A stretch of 64,000 nucleotides of DNA, from the NCBI GenBank assembly GCA_014281115.1, contig JACONQ010000003.1, positions 2,480,001 to 2,544,000 of the forward strand, written 5' to 3'. A model generated the notes under the pieces. The model made no database searches and was not told the origin of the DNA. It worked only from the letters and a program-made list of their open reading frames with translations. Position numbers and translations under genes: made by a program. Source of the DNA: Laburnicola sp. R22_1. Lineage: Eukaryota > Ascomycota > Dothideomycetes > Pleosporales > Didymosphaeriaceae. Below are positions 1 to 13,725 of the stretch, piece after piece (position 1 is the stretch's first letter; each line of letters opens with the position of its first letter).

Positions 1-674
1 CTCTCACGGAGGAGCTTGCCATGATCGGGCGCTACACCCGTGCCTCCAATACCAGCTCCAACGCCCTCACAACCTCGAACCTTCAGCCAGGAACTGCCCC
101 TCCGCGGACCCCCGTCTCAAATCAACCCAATTACCCTGGCTCTCCGGTTGCCTCACACCCCTCCACTACCAACCTCCAAGACCACTCCCACGGCTTCTCT
201 CTCCCGCCCGCACACCAAACCTTCATGCTCCCAGCCCAACAAGCGCGCATCCCCCCGGGCCCCACCGGCGAACCTAACCCCTCCAAGACTCAGCCCGCCT
301 CACCGACCCGCACTAAAAACCAGGAGTCTGACCGCCCACGCCGCGTCGCAAGCTTAGTCATGACCCCCGGTGGAAATCCGCCGCCACAGCCTTCCCAACC
401 CAGCGTCCCGCTGTCACCGGATGACGCCTCGGGCGGGCTACACCGGACACAGAGCGTTACCACCATCGACGGCGCGGAACTCAGGATGTTTCCCGGCGTC
501 GTGAGTCGCAGGCGGAAGAGCAGTATTCGGGGTAGCGCTGTCGAGGACGGAGATGCTAGTGCGCAACATCCTGCCCAGGCGGCTGCGGCGATGGGTACGG
601 GACGGTCGGGGTTTACTAGGGCGGATACAGAGTCAATGGTTGAGGAGCAGGATACGGATGAGGAGGATTTGTAG
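1..674 (+). CDS. 3' end of an unidentified protein (partial)
   Basis: The frame is already open at position 3, before the first ATG at 21, and runs to a TAG at 672-674, so this is most likely the C-terminus of a longer protein that begins outside the window. The visible part (about 220 residues) is low-complexity and probably disordered: rich in Pro, Ser, Thr and Gln, with a basic RRRKSS patch (a plausible kinase site) and an acidic tail ending DTDEEDL. No domain is recognisable. Such tails are common on fungal signalling and trafficking proteins, but nothing here says which. If the ATG at 21 were the true start it would be a 217-residue protein. That seems less likely, because the codons upstream of it are also open. 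Confidence 0.6.
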   Translation, partial: LTEELAMIGRYTRASNTSSNALTTSNLQPGTAPPRTPVSNQPNYPGSPVASHPSTTNLQDHSHGFSLPPAHQTFMLPAQQARIPPGPTGEPNPSKTQPASPTRTKNQESDRPRRVASLVMTPGGNPPPQPSQPSVPLSPDDASGGLHRTQSVTTIDGAELRMFPGVVSRRRKSSIRGSAVEDGDASAQHPAQAAAAMGTGRSGFTRADTESMVEEQDTDEEDL

Positions 675-2094
675 GGTTATTAGAAGGTATCATGTGGGGT
701 GAGTGATGGATGGGTTGTTTGGTGAAGGGGTTTAGAAGTGGTGGGGTTGGGCTGTTGGTGTGGGGTTTTAAAGGGTTATGATGGGGTATGATGGTTGTTT
801 TAGAGCTATTTTTGGTGGGATTGTGTTGGCTTTGGGCTAGGTATATGGATGGGTTTAGTATGTTCGGTTGATGCTTAGATGGTATGAGGCCATGAATGAA
901 TCTATTCTTAGAGGGGTTTTACGTCGTTTCCCTACGCGGTTTATCGATATCTTGTGCGGTGGAAAGGTAACGAGCTGGTGAGAGAGAAAACGTCCCGCAC
1001 TTTTCGTACGCAGTATAAAGGGCGCGCCATAACAGACAGACCTTGCTCTAAATAATAACGGACAGGCCTGGTAATACACTACCTTGCAGCCAAGTGCGAT
1101 ATTTTAACCCTCTATCAAGGGCCTACTTCGCGTGACCTATGCACATCTTATTTAAATTCAAAGGAAAGTTCATATGAGTAGATGTTTTGTGTTCAGATTT
1201 TTTTTTTGATTCTTGTGTCTTTGGAATCCTGGAAAATAGGAACTAGTGAGATGAGAGAAGGAATGGGGTAAAGATTTTATTAAACAACGAGACTTCGTGA
1301 CCTTCTACTATACGGTAAGACGCTGTAAACGGAAAGCTATAGATTAAGGGCAAAGCTTTTAGTGATAGTAATAGGCTGTGAGAGAAAGCTAGTAGGCTTA
1401 GGCAGTAGAAGAAATTAATATATACATAGAGAGAAAACATTGAGGACCTTTTAGTACATAGTATCACATTATAAGGAAAAGTAATAAGGGCGCTAGAAAA
1501 CAAGGTAAATTATAGTAAAGTAGTGAGAATTCAATAGTATATTGAGTATTCTTAAAGATATTTTCTTTTCGAGATGGTCGTTTCTTTGTATTTGAGAAAG
1601 AGAGGCAAAGGCAACGGTATGCCTAAGGCCTATTTACTGTCTGTTTTTTTTGGAGGGTTGCTTGTTATTTAAAGCTAGTATAAAGCTATAAGGGCACGTA
1701 GTAGGTTGTTAGAAAATGCATTAAGCGGAGGTACAGTGTTAAGTGGCTACCTTACGTATTTGCGGTTAGGTTTTTATGCGTCTTTTTTATGAGGGATGTG
1801 GCGTTATTAGAGGTATTTAAGGTAGGACGACAAGAGTTAAATGATATCACAAAAAAGCAGAGCCCCCGCTCAGTAAACAAAAAGAGCGTAAAAAGGTACG
1901 TTAAGCACAAAATTTGCGCGTTCGAACTCGCTAAGCGAGCGTTATGAGGTATAAAAGAAACGTCGATGCCATCTTAATAGGAGGGCAAGAGCTTTAAGAG
2001 CATAACAAGCGCTTCTAGTGAGGGCTAAGACGTAAAAGGATGGATAAAGATTTGTCACGTGGTACATGCACACTTCCTTCATCATCACCCAAAC
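675..2094. other. Intergenic, AT-rich, no gene seen
   Basis: After the stop at 674 a G/T-rich 3' flank runs to about 1100, followed by an AT-rich stretch (about 1140-2060) with only short chance ORFs. A short GC island near 1915-1950 contains a small palindrome (ctcgctaagcgag). The AT-rich part resembles old RIP-mutated repeat DNA, but no transposon domain survives. Confidence 0.5.
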
Positions 2095-2201
2095 GCTACA
2101 TCCGTCTCAAAGCGTTTTTCTAACACCCCTACAGCTTTCCATAACAGCGTTATACCGTGTACCGAGAGTGCGCGAAGTCTTCTTTCAGATAGCTACATCC
2201 G
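2095..2201 (+). mobile_element. Short retroposon-like element, copy 1, with 10-bp target duplication
   Basis: An 87-bp insert (2105-2191) is flanked by the direct repeat gctacatccg at 2095-2104 and 2192-2201. Its sequence closely matches copy 2 (23604-23682), and its 3' half matches copy 3 (27065-27102). Shared landmarks are an acagctttc block, gttataccgtgta, gtgcgcgaagt and a terminal ATA. Copies differ in 5' length, share the 3' end and have target duplications of variable length, which is the pattern left by target-primed reverse transcription. The insert lies in the 5' leader of the next gene and ends a few bases before its ATG at 2204. Confidence 0.7.
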
Positions 2202-2203
2202 CC

Positions 2204-3249
2204 ATGACTCAAAAACTCCCGCTAGATGTGCAGTGGAGGCAGTGGCAGGAAAAAGAGGCCGAAGAGAAATCGAGGATCGCTGAATTAGAATTGCAGTTGC
2301 AAAAATTGCGGTTTGAGCACCGTGACACCACTCGGTGAGTAACATCGGAGGAGAGCCTCCACACCCTAAAGGAGAGATTCTGTCTCGCTCTGCATACGTA
2401 CTCTTACTTATCGATTACAGTCACTTGGTAACAGCAGGTGTATTTCTATGTCGCCAGATGACATCTATTATGATGAAGAAGTTGCCGAGAGAGCTACGGA
2501 ACTTGATTTATTCTTATGCCTGCGCCGAGAGTGGTGAAGACGTATGGATCGACCGAGTCGACTTTGTCAAAACCGATACGGCCCGCGTCCATTACATGGC
2601 GGACGTGGGACCAGAGTCCTTGCCATTTCCAAGTTTTCGTAAGGACGACTTTGGAAACTACTCCCGTCGGTCAAATCTCATACCTGAGTGGCAAAGGTTT
2701 TACCACGATCGACTGGTTCTCGAGTCGAACTTGGTCGACAAAGATGTAGCTCGCGAAGCTGCTGAGGTCTACTACGCCAACAACCACTTCGTCGTATCTT
2801 ACGACAGCATACTGGAAAAATTTCTCAGAGAAGGCGCTATTGACCTTGGTATCAAACCTGGAGAATATGTACGGAGTTTACAAATCGGACTGCGGTGTGA
2901 ACCTATACACAGAAGTTTGTTTTTGAACAACGATCGCGGATTCAGTGAGAAGACTTTCATTCGCGCTCTCTTAGAGGAACTAGAGGGAGGCTTCGCATTG
3001 ATCACAGACAAAAAGCAGCTCAGACTCCAGCTGGAAATAGTCACCGACTTCAATGATTTCCTCATGGATGTAGACCGCTGTCTATTCAACATCGTGGAAG
3101 CCATATGGAGACCTGTATTGGATCTACTTGTTGCCGGAGCCGCGGTCACTGTTTCCCACATGGACGACGAGGACTGGGCATACGACCAGGTTGTCTCGGA
3201 GCTCTTCAAACTAGACAAGCTCTTGCAGCGCAAGTTTTTTCCAGGATGA
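2204..3249 (+). CDS. 2EXR/F-box-like domain protein, function unknown
   Basis: Two exons, 2204-2334 and 2421-3249, joined by an 86-bp intron (gtgagt...ttacag), give 319 residues. The first exon encodes a short charged, probably coiled-coil segment (WQEKEAEEKSRIAELELQLQK). The second starts with the motif LPRELRNLIYSYA, the hallmark of the large 2EXR/F-box-like family expanded in Dothideomycetes, followed by a region containing DVAREAAEVYYANN. The family's role is not established; members are often described as adaptor-like. The ATG at 2204 is preferred. An in-frame ATG at 2066 would add 46 residues encoded largely by the inserted repeat element. The C-terminus (LQRKFFPG) ends cleanly. Confidence is high for the gene and low for any function. 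Confidence 0.75.
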
Positions 3250-3840
3250 TGCTTCTTTACCGTGCGTATCTTATCTTCAGCGACCGGAGACATGGAAGAC
3301 ACAATATCCAAAAAGTTATTGTACACACTTGAAGCGTCAATGGTGTATTGAAAGATTCGAATTTATCCATTCAGATGGGAGCGACGGCTCGAATGGAAGT
3401 ATGGACAGTTTTGAAGAGGATCCCGGGGATGATGATTCGGATTCCATGGATGTTTGGAACACCGACGAAGCAGATGGTGAAGAAGATAGCTGAGAGCCGA
3501 AAGGTCTCGGGAATTGTTATGACTTGGCATAAGGGGTATATCTACCACACTCTTACAGACCAAGCCTTCAAAGAGGATGCAGTAAGCTGCTACTCAAGGG
3601 TATTTCATATGGAGTTAGGTACTGTGTATGGTGCGGACTCGAACTTGGTTAGAATCTCCACACAACGACAATCTTCAATGGAGTTAGGTACGGGGCGTTG
3701 AGTATAGCACTATTCTTCTGTTTGGTATCCACGCTATCGACACGCTTTATAATTTCTATTGGCACAGCTTTAACCCCACAATCCATACTGTCGTACTTTA
3801 ACAGTTTTTTTCAATCCATATATCCTCGGGTTTACCCATC
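3250..3840. other. Intergenic, no gene supported
   Basis: Contains only short overlapping ORFs with no recognisable motif (for example 3348-3701). The tail of the upstream transcript is the simplest explanation. The short phrase gagttaggtacNg occurs twice, near 3612 and 3681. Confidence 0.4.
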
Positions 3841-4406
3841 CTACTCTATCCCACACCCACACCCACACCCATCACCCTGCACACCCATCACCCCGCACTC
3901 TCTTCCACGCAACACAACACACCATCCACATCATCCCAACCATTCCAACACCCCGCGTTTACAACACCACACAGCGAAGCCCAGCGCAAGCCGTACCCAC
4001 CATCATCTTCACCGCCCTTCCGCCCCGCAACCCAGGCAGCTCTTTTCCCCGACCAAGCGGCTGCTCTTCAACTGCGACTACTTAACAACAATATAATCCG
4101 GGTCTATCTCATGAGTCCTAGCGTCGTCGCCTTTTCCGCCGTTGAGGGTTTTGCAAGTCCGTTGAAAGTGTGCCTACCTTCTATCCGCGCAGTCTCAACC
4201 CTCCATCTACGCACCCCCAACCCATCATTTCTAATACCTACAAAGACGACACCATCCACCCCCCACCCGGCCAAAGCAGCACGCACGCCACGCACGCCTA
4301 CACCACCGCCTTCCGCGCCGAATATCCCGCACTGGCCGCCAAGTATGCAGCCATTCAAGAGAAGAAGAAAAACCCGCGAGATCGAGGAGAAGAACCGCCA
4401 GCCTGA
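3841..4406 (+). CDS. Possible small two-exon gene, unrecognised
   Basis: Two stretches in different frames look coding. Frame 1 at about 3850-4101 encodes a Pro/Thr-rich segment and then a helical run (ALFPDQAAALQLRLLNNN). Frame 3 at about 4158-4406 encodes NTYKDDTIHPPPGQS and then FRAEYPALAAKYAAIQEKKK before TGA. A 56-bp intron (4102-4157) with a weak donor (gtctat) and a caag acceptor would join them in frame. I found no convincing start codon, so the 5' limit is a guess and an upstream exon may be missing. No known domain is recognised. The alternative is that both stretches are chance ORFs in low-complexity DNA. Confidence 0.35.
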
Positions 4407-5079
4407 ACAGAAGAATCCAGAAATTGAATCACTCCATAAGCCCCGTAATGCCATAACCATCAGTACCCATAATAATCGCCTCCAACCGCGCATCACAGAA
4501 GCTCAGAAGCCTCGGGGGAGAATCAAACGTCCTGTGTAGCCACTAGCTCACGGGGTACTATTGCTCTTAAGAAACTACTTACAAGTTCTCTCACAAAAAA
4601 GAGGTTTCGACTCGAGAGTCTGCCTCTTTCGTCGTATACTGACTTACGTGCGGGAATGGCGCCTCGGTGCGGTATGTATGAGTCGCTCGTAGTAGAATGA
4701 AGGGTATCTGTCTAGGCTAACCAGTTGAACGACAACGACGACTTTTTTGTTTGAATCTTGTGTGGTACCCTAGGATAAGGAATGCGAATACCAACACAAT
4801 TAGAAACAAACATCACACAAACTTGAACCTCAATCAGCGCCACGAAATCCTACTATAGAGAGGATATCTCCCACCAACCAAAGCCAAAACAACACAAGGA
4901 AACAAAAGCACCCACACTCCACACACACCACGCCAAGCAATGCATACGTCTTAACATTCCCTGCATCTTTAAGACGAAGAACCCAACCAAAAGCATACAT
5001 GACCAATCAACCAACTCAATAAGGCCAATAAAACGCACCCCCCTCCTTTAATCCATTCTCCTAGTAGCGAAAATCCCCC
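4407..5079. other. Intergenic between convergent genes
   Basis: The 3' side of both neighbours. No RNA gene or repeat was identified, and the minus-strand 61-residue ORF at 4853-5038 has no support. Confidence 0.4.
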
Positions 5080-7537
5080 TTATTTCGCAAAATGCATATC
5101 ATACGACAACCACTTTCTCGCCAGAACCTGCTCCGCGCTCAAACCCGGCTTTCCATACGTCAACGGTGCAAAGAACAGGTAGCACCATCCCACCGCCGCG
5201 AGAATAACGGCCGTCGCAATCCAGCTACCAAGCAGACTCTGCGTCGCCACCCGCTCGCGCACAGGCTTAGACAGCGTGCGCTTGTGGCCCTTGACCTCGG
5301 TGGTAGGAGCATCGTCATCGACTGGCTCGATATTGAAGAGGAATTCGACGAGAGCACCAGTGACGAGCACAGAGGCGAGGTGCGCGGGGAGGTAGTGGTG
5401 CAGGAAGAGTTGGCGACCCATGATGTAGAAGGGAACGTAGTGCGCGGCCCACGTGAGGAAGAAGAAGCCGGTTGAATTATACAGGCGGGAGCGGGTGCCT
5501 GCATGGTGTAAGCGTGTGCGTGTAAGCGAAAGAGGAGGAAAGTGACAAGAGGATACTTACGCAGGTCGAGGGCTTCTATGCCGCGGCGTAGAGCTAGCTG
5601 GTCGGCGCCGATGATACCGGCGAAGACGGCTAAGAGCGAGGAGGCAAGCCACCAGCCAATGGGGTTACCAAGGAAGTAAATCTGCTCGCGGGTGTCGTTG
5701 CGGGTCCAGAAAGAGACACCGCGGAAGAGGAAGGGCCATGAGATAGGTTGCGAGGCATAGGGATGGGAGCTTGTTAGGGCATTGTTGTGGTAAAACATGG
5801 CGCGCTGGAGCTCGATGTACTTTCGCAAGAAGGAAAGACGCTTGACCTGCTTCACTTCTTTCTTGTTGCGCTCGTCCTCGGCAGGCAAGGAGGGGATATC
5901 GTCAACATACCAGACATTGCTGCTCTGTTGTACGTTCTTATTTCCGTTGATCTCGGCCTGCTTGTACGCCCAGTCGGGGAGCGGCGTGGTATGGGTCCAC
6001 ATTGCAACTTTCGTGGGGATATGGACAAGCTTGAAATGGGAGGACATGGTCTTGAAGTCTCCCTTGCCCTTCTCGACCTTGATCTCAAAGAGGGTGTCGT
6101 TGTAGCGCCCGGCGTTAGCGTCTTCCATTCCGACGGTAGTGAACTCCTGGTTGGTGGGGTAGTATGGAGAGGCGACATCGTGAGTCAGGAGCACCGTATC
6201 GGTAACCAAGTGACGGAGACGGACGACATCTCCAATCTTGACGCGCTGACCCTGCGTGCTGTCCAGCTGCTTCGAGGGCAGAATCTGCCAGTGGTTGTTG
6301 GTGTCGTTATGCGGATATCCAGTAACCTGCTGTCCCTGAGAGGAGATGCGGCCATCGTCATATCGGAGCGGGTAGCGGTCAGCGTGACTGTGTAGGTACA
6401 CTTTTGTCTCCTTGTGGCGGATCGTGATCGAGTCGAAGTAATTGATACCAACGGACTGAAGAGTCATGGCATTGTCGCTCAATGTCTCCTGGAACTCCGG
6501 AGTCATGAAGTCGTCTCCCGGACCAGACTTGCTCAGGATGCTGAAATGCACCTGGAACCAGAAGAGATAGAGAAGAAACGGAATGATGATGAGGCCCATG
6601 ACGCGAGCGGCAAAGTGCTTGCCAAGCTCGGGAAGGCTCAAAGCACCCTGGCGGCGGTTGATGTTCATCAAATCCCACAGATCAATCATGACGGGCACGC
6701 CGATGGAGAAGAAGGTGAAAGCACCGACGTATTTTGTGGAGATGACGCAGCTCAGAGACACGCCGGTCAGAAGCAGCCACTTCCACCACTGGTAGCTGAA
6801 GGGCGCGTGGCGGCGCTTGTAGAAGCGGATGTAGGCGAGCACGGAGAGTGCCATGAAGAAGATGAGGGTCGCATCGAGGAGAATCAGGCGGGTCTGGCCG
6901 ATGTGGGCATTGTCGAAGAGCATGAGCCCAGCGGCGGTGATGCAGGAAGGCAGCGAGTACCCAGACTCCCACATGATCATGAAGACGGTCGGGACGGTGA
7001 GGGCGCCCATGGTAGCGGGCATGGCGCGGTAGGCGACGTAGGGGACCTTGTTCGTGATGTACGAGTCGCCGATGTTCTCGAACAAGAAGCTGCCATCGTA
7101 TCCGACGAGCCAGCCGGCGAAGGCAAAGAGAAGCTTTCCGAAGGGCGGGTGGACGTCGAAGAAGTAGGTTCGCTGGAGGTAGTATGAAGCGAACTAGGCA
7201 CCTGTCAGTCACCCCACGTCTGCAATTGCCCGTCGAGCATCTGCCATGGGCTCTGTGTTGAAGCTCGTACCTTTCCAAAATGCACCTCGTCGAAGACGAC
7301 CTGGTCCGGATGTTGGATGCCCCAGAAGCGCGTTACAAAGGCCAAGACGGTAAAGATGGTGATGGCGATCTTGTAGTCCCACTCGCCGCCCTGGTGCGGC
7401 TTGAATTCGCGCTTCACCTTGTCGGTGGTATAGTCGACCTTCTCGGCGGCTTTCTCAGCGACGGCCTCAGGGTTCGGTGTGGTCGGGCGCTTCTTGTCCT
7501 TGGTGCCGCGATGCCGCACGCCAGTTGGTGAGGACAT
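5080..7537 (-). CDS. PMT4: Protein O-mannosyltransferase, PMT4-like
   Basis: Three exons (7537-7271, 7193-5561, 5498-5080) encode 772 residues, the usual PMT length. The enzyme transfers mannose from dolichyl-phosphate mannose to Ser/Thr of secretory proteins in the ER membrane. The first luminal loop has the catalytic FDEVHFGKFASYY and DVHPPFGKLL motifs (the Asp-Glu pair is essential in PMTs). Several membrane helices follow, then a central luminal block with MIR repeats (LHSHADRYPLRY, SQGQQVTGY, NHWQI), then C-terminal helices. The GWLVGYDGSF phrase and FASYYLQRTYFF favour the PMT4 class, which acts as a homodimer on membrane-anchored proteins; this subclass call is from memory of the motifs. 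Introns have clean gtacga/gtaagt donors. The start at 7537 begins a short, hydrophilic cytosolic N-terminus. Confidence 0.9.
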
Positions 7538-8037
7538 GGTGGGCTGTCCACGGGTGGCTCCAAAGCTCCCTGCGCACGATTAATTAATATATTCGAACTG
7601 GGATAACGGAAGGGCAGACGGCACCGCACTCACCCAAACGAATGGAGATTGAGGTGTATAAAGAAAGGTTGACCGGAAAGGAGCGTGGGCTGGGGTGCTC
7701 AGACAGCCCTGTCTAAGGACAAGTAATCTTTTGGCCGCCTGTGCTACCCCTGTACGCGCCAAGCGCACGGCCCGGCGGGCAAGCGCGACCGGGCACGTGA
7801 CTGCCTGATGGGCTTCACTCCCCAACTTTGCATGTCCACTTCACGGCACTGTCTTGCGTGGAACAAGTCATAAAATGTAATGGTAGACTGGACAGAAATC
7901 TTGAGTGAAACCACAACTGCACGGCCTAGTAGTACTATTGTAAAGTACCGCATACGGCGCTGACGCTGCAATCCTCTTCTACACACTGATCTAATGACCA
8001 ACGATCTCATGTCTAGGCCGACATCTATCCGCACTCT
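7538..8037. other. PMT promoter and 3' flank of the transporter gene
   Basis: Five hundred bases upstream of the PMT start and downstream of the transporter stop. Short minus-strand ORFs (7414-8034) show no domain and overlap one another. A GC-rich patch lies near 7740-7800. No specific control element was identified. Confidence 0.4.
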
Positions 8038-9231
8038 TTACTGCGCTTTCTTCCCCTTCTCCGCAGCAGCCTTCTTGCGCTGCGGAATCTTGTACGTCGT
8101 CTCCCACCCGTACAGCGCTCCCGCTCCAAACACCATAGCCGCACCGAACTTCATAAGCCCGCTCATCTGATTCCCAAACAGCCAGATACTGAGCAAGAAG
8201 CTGACCAGCTTCCGAATGTTGAGCACGATAGTGACCGTCACCGCAGAAGTATTAGCGCTGAGGATGTTGACGCCCGTGATGCAGAGGAGTTGGGTGATTG
8301 CGTTTGCCGTGAGGTATATGACGTGCTGGGACGTTGAGGCCAGCGCTTTGTGGACGGACGGCGGGAGGTTTGCTGCGATAGCGGGAGGTACCTCGAAGGA
8401 CTGCGATGCTTGGAGGCGTGTAAATTGCTGGTACAAGACTGGCGCGAAGTTGAGGAAGAGGGGCAGCGAGAGGAGATGGGAGTAGAAGAGGTTGGCCTTC
8501 CAGTGGTTGCCGTACTGAAGGTAAATATCCTCGACGTAAGCGCCCATGTATGCTGAAAGTAGCTGAGCAACTAAGAGAACGAGGAGTCCCATTTCGAAAG
8601 ATGCGCTCTTAACATCGATGTCACTAGTATCCAAGGTTTTACCCTGAAGTTTTTAGCATCTTCCCAGTGCCTTGTACATGTATCCATACCTTTGCCTGTG
8701 CATCGGCCCATGCGGACACCATCACACCGATTGTCAAGACCGCCACAGAGAATATCTGAACAGGCGTATATCTCTTTCCTCGCATCCAGCCAGCAATCAT
8801 AGTGGTTACACTTCCAAAGCTGCGCAAAATGATATGGACGGGAACAGAGATGTTGAATGCAAACGCCCAGTTGTTCATCATGTTGACCGTAAAAAACAGT
8901 ACTGCGCTGATTACCCATTTTTGAAAGGGAACAGGTGACGGCTTGACCAAGAAGTGATATCTTGGGTCAAACTGATAATGTAGAGTTGACAGACAGGTAA
9001 AAATGAACTGGAAGAGCGTGATGAGGAGCCCGCTGTCAGGTTCATGCCTGGTCGCAAATTAGAAAAGATCGGTAATTCCTTACACACGCACGTACTTTAC
9101 GATGGCTTCAAGGCAGTAAACCTATGATAACTTAGTAACGTCGAACTCATTTGCATTTTCAAACATACATTTGAGCAGCATCCTCCGAAAATAAGCGCGA
9201 AGCTTCCAGCAAGAGGCGCAATGGCCGCCAT
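8038..9231 (-). CDS. YEA4: Nucleotide-sugar transporter, YEA4/SLC35B type (probably UDP-GlcNAc)
   Basis: Four exons (9231-9169, 9121-9096, 9047-8690, 8643-8038) give 350 residues, close to yeast Yea4. The second exon is only 26 nt but is fixed by frame and by gt/ag ends, and it restores the conserved N-terminus (GGCCSNVYCLEAIVK). The protein is a multi-span membrane protein of the drug/metabolite transporter superfamily: an N-terminal helix hairpin, FNISVPVHIILRS, a GVMVSAWADA helix, and the late NTSAVTVTIVLNIRKLVSFLLS helix typical of the UAA group. It ends in a basic, Lys-rich cytosolic tail (KKAAAEKGKKAQ) of the sort used for ER retention. It would move nucleotide sugars into the ER or Golgi lumen. 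Substrate cannot be read from sequence; UDP-GlcNAc is inferred from the family. Confidence 0.85.
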
Positions 9232-10022
9232 GTCGACGGTTGGAAAGGGAGAATTTAACGGGACCAAGCTCGATGAAGGTCAAGGTGCGGCAATGACAGA
9301 AACGGTATCACCCGGAAGAGCGAACTGCTGGGATTCAGTCTGTTTCTGTTACAGGGACACCGGATGGCTGGTTGAGGTGACTCTACGAGCGCGACGACAA
9401 TAGTTAAGAGTCAGACATCCTGGGGCTAAGGAAGTCGATGACGAAGCAACATGGCGACTGACGGATGCACTCACAGGAAATATTTGCGAAGCTGAATAAA
9501 ACGACTCTCAGGTTACTATCATACTCCGTGTAATAGTAAAGCAAAGATACGATCAATTGATGTGGGAGGTGGATTGTTGACGTGGAGCTCCACGGGCGCT
9601 AGCGGCAATGCACCGTAGGGCTGAGCCAGGAACGCCCATGCCCATTTTGCTGCACGCGAAATTCTAGAACGCCAGGGATCTCACAGCGCCGCACATCTCC
9701 ACACGGGTATTTCAGAGGTCGTATAAACACATGATTACAATTTTACTTGATTCCCATCGTGGTAACTTGACAGCGTACATGACTCGCCGCCAACTCGTTC
9801 GCGATGCATACGCTACATTGAACTACCAACCCATCTCTCCAGGGCTGGGCCGCGCCTGTCATGAGTCTCCGTCTACCAGCCTAGCGCCGCTCCCTCAAGT
9901 CATCGCCAGAATGGAGGGTTACCTCGGAACAATGAAAGCAGGAATAGATGGCTAGAAAGCCAGTCAACGCCTTGAGATGCGAATGGTTCGGATGGACATG
10001 TTCGCTCCCAGATGCAGACCGT
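9232..10022. other. Intergenic, no gene supported
   Basis: Lies upstream of the transporter start and downstream of the PP2A B-subunit stop. Two plus-strand ORFs (9221-9403 and 9731-9955) have no recognisable features, and the second ends just before the stop of the convergent gene. Confidence 0.4.
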
Positions 10023-11869
10023 CTACAAGGCTGAAAAGACAAAGAGCTATACAGGCGTCAGTGTACGTCCCCCAAAGTCGGATGGTTGAGGTACTTACAT
10101 TGTTAGTAGCCGCAATAGCGATGCTGTCCTCGAAAGGATGCCAGCTCATGTGCAGAATTTTCTTGTTGAAATCGATCTGGTCGGCATCCGTCTCCTTCCG
10201 CATGCGCTGTCCTTGACCTGCAGCTCCAGCAGCAGGGCTGCCCGCTCTTGATCCTCCCTTCTTACTTGAGCTGCTGGTGGGACTTGTGGAAGAGTTCATG
10301 GGCGTAGGAATGCCGACCTTCTTCGCCTTGAACGCCGACTTGTCTGCTTGTAGGACCACCTCTGTATCCTTTTCAGGGTCAGACGGGTAAATCATGAAGT
10401 TGTTGTTGTAGCTGCCAGTCATAACGTTCTTCGCGTCACCGGAAAATACCACTTCGAACTTGTCGAAGATGCTATCGTTTTCATAGGTGTCACACAGCCG
10501 GGGCCTCAGGTGCTCGTGGATTGGGATCGTCTTGATAGGCGTCCGCTCCATGTTGACATCCCATATCTTCACCGTGAGATAATCGCGGGACAGAATATAT
10601 CGGCCGTCGTGCGAAAAGCGAACGTCTGATATCGATGATATGATCTCAGAGAAGAAGGACCGAGACGAGGGATCTTCTTCTTGTTCAAACTCTGTTCAAG
10701 TAGTTGGGTCAGTTTGGCATAGATCAGAGGCAACAGAGCACTCACGCTTCGCATGCTGGTCACACAACGCGCTTTCGCGCATGTCGGCCAGCTTAATCGT
10801 CCCCTTGGAGCTCGCATACATGAACCAGTTACAGCTCTGGGGGTGGAACTCAGCGGCTGTTATCACCTCGGTAAGTTCTTCCATGTTGGCTGGTTTAATG
10901 TCAACAATGTTGAAGCTCTGGTCCTGTATGTTAAGATTCCACAGGTTGATTCGCAGATCATCGCTACTGATGAACGTCTCTCCGTCGCTGTTGACGGATA
11001 TGCTGTTGATGTGATAGGCATGCGCGTTTGCGTACGTCTTGCGGGGCACAGCGGCCACGACAGTGTCGTGGTGGGTCAATCGAGGGAGCTTCAAGTCGGA
11101 CGCGCTTCGGAAGTTTACGTTGGGATTCCTCACGGGACCACCACCACCGGCAACGCCTCCTCCGGGTGTAAGCTCATGCGAGAGGTTGTTCTCCGCCACC
11201 ACCTTTAACGATTTCTCAAACACCTTCCACAGCTTTATTGTCTTGTCATTGGTGGAGAGGAGGTAGTGTGACGCGTTTTGCCGCCGGCACCACTTGATCT
11301 TGTTGATCTTCTCTTCTATCTCGAGCGACTTTAGGTAGTCGAATTCGGGTTCGTGTGACTGGAATTCGGTGTGGAACTTGTACTCGCATGTTTTTTTCTG
11401 CCGCACTATTAGTCACTTAACTCTAGAGCGTGTCCGTCGGACTCATGACGTTGGCTACAAGTACCCACCGTTTCGTTCCTCTCGAAAAGGACCACGCGGC
11501 CTCCCTTATCTCCAGTAGCCAAGTAGTTCCCCGTCTGATCGAATTCCACCGTGGAGATGATGTCAGCTGAAATTCGGGTCAGCAACGGTGGCAAGCGCGA
11601 TAGGTCATACGAGGAGCTGATCCAGCAGAGCGTATGGAGGAGAAGTATGTACCCGTACCTTCTGTTATGTCTTCGACATCACCCTTGTCGCCGAAGCACC
11701 TGTAGCTGTTAGATTGGGCCCGCGAAACGGGCGAGCTCTAGCAAGGGAAACAATGCCACCAAAATAGCCTCGACTCGCGGGGGATTTTGGCGCGTGCAGA
11801 GAGTCGGTGCCTTTGTCATACTTACTGTGTGAACTTCCACGTGGTGGGGCTACCCTCTGCTTCTACCAT
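10023..11869 (-). CDS. CDC55: Protein phosphatase 2A regulatory B subunit (PR55/CDC55)
   Basis: Six exons (11869-11826, 11699-11659, 11566-11469, 11397-10746, 10691-10099, 10046-10023) give 483 residues. Short exons at both ends are fixed by frame: the first supplies WKFTQ before [13 protein letters not shown], and the last encodes LFVFSAL. The protein is a WD40 beta-propeller that directs PP2A to substrates in mitosis and polarity control. Diagnostic PR55 phrases include [60 protein letters not shown] and [21 protein letters not shown] Ser/Gly/Ala-rich insert (about residues 395-430: [22 protein letters not shown]) near the C-terminal end is typical of filamentous fungi. It is transcribed divergently from RPL3, with about 515 bp between start codons. 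Confidence 0.95.

Positions 11870-13725
<1,856 letters not shown>

Noticed and set aside
3348..3701. 117-codon ORF after the 2EXR gene
   Set aside because: No domain; the short gagttaggtac repeat within it and lack of exon signals suggest chance.
6414..7187. 257-codon plus-strand ORF opposite the PMT gene
   Set aside because: Antisense to the conserved PMT coding region; composition-driven.
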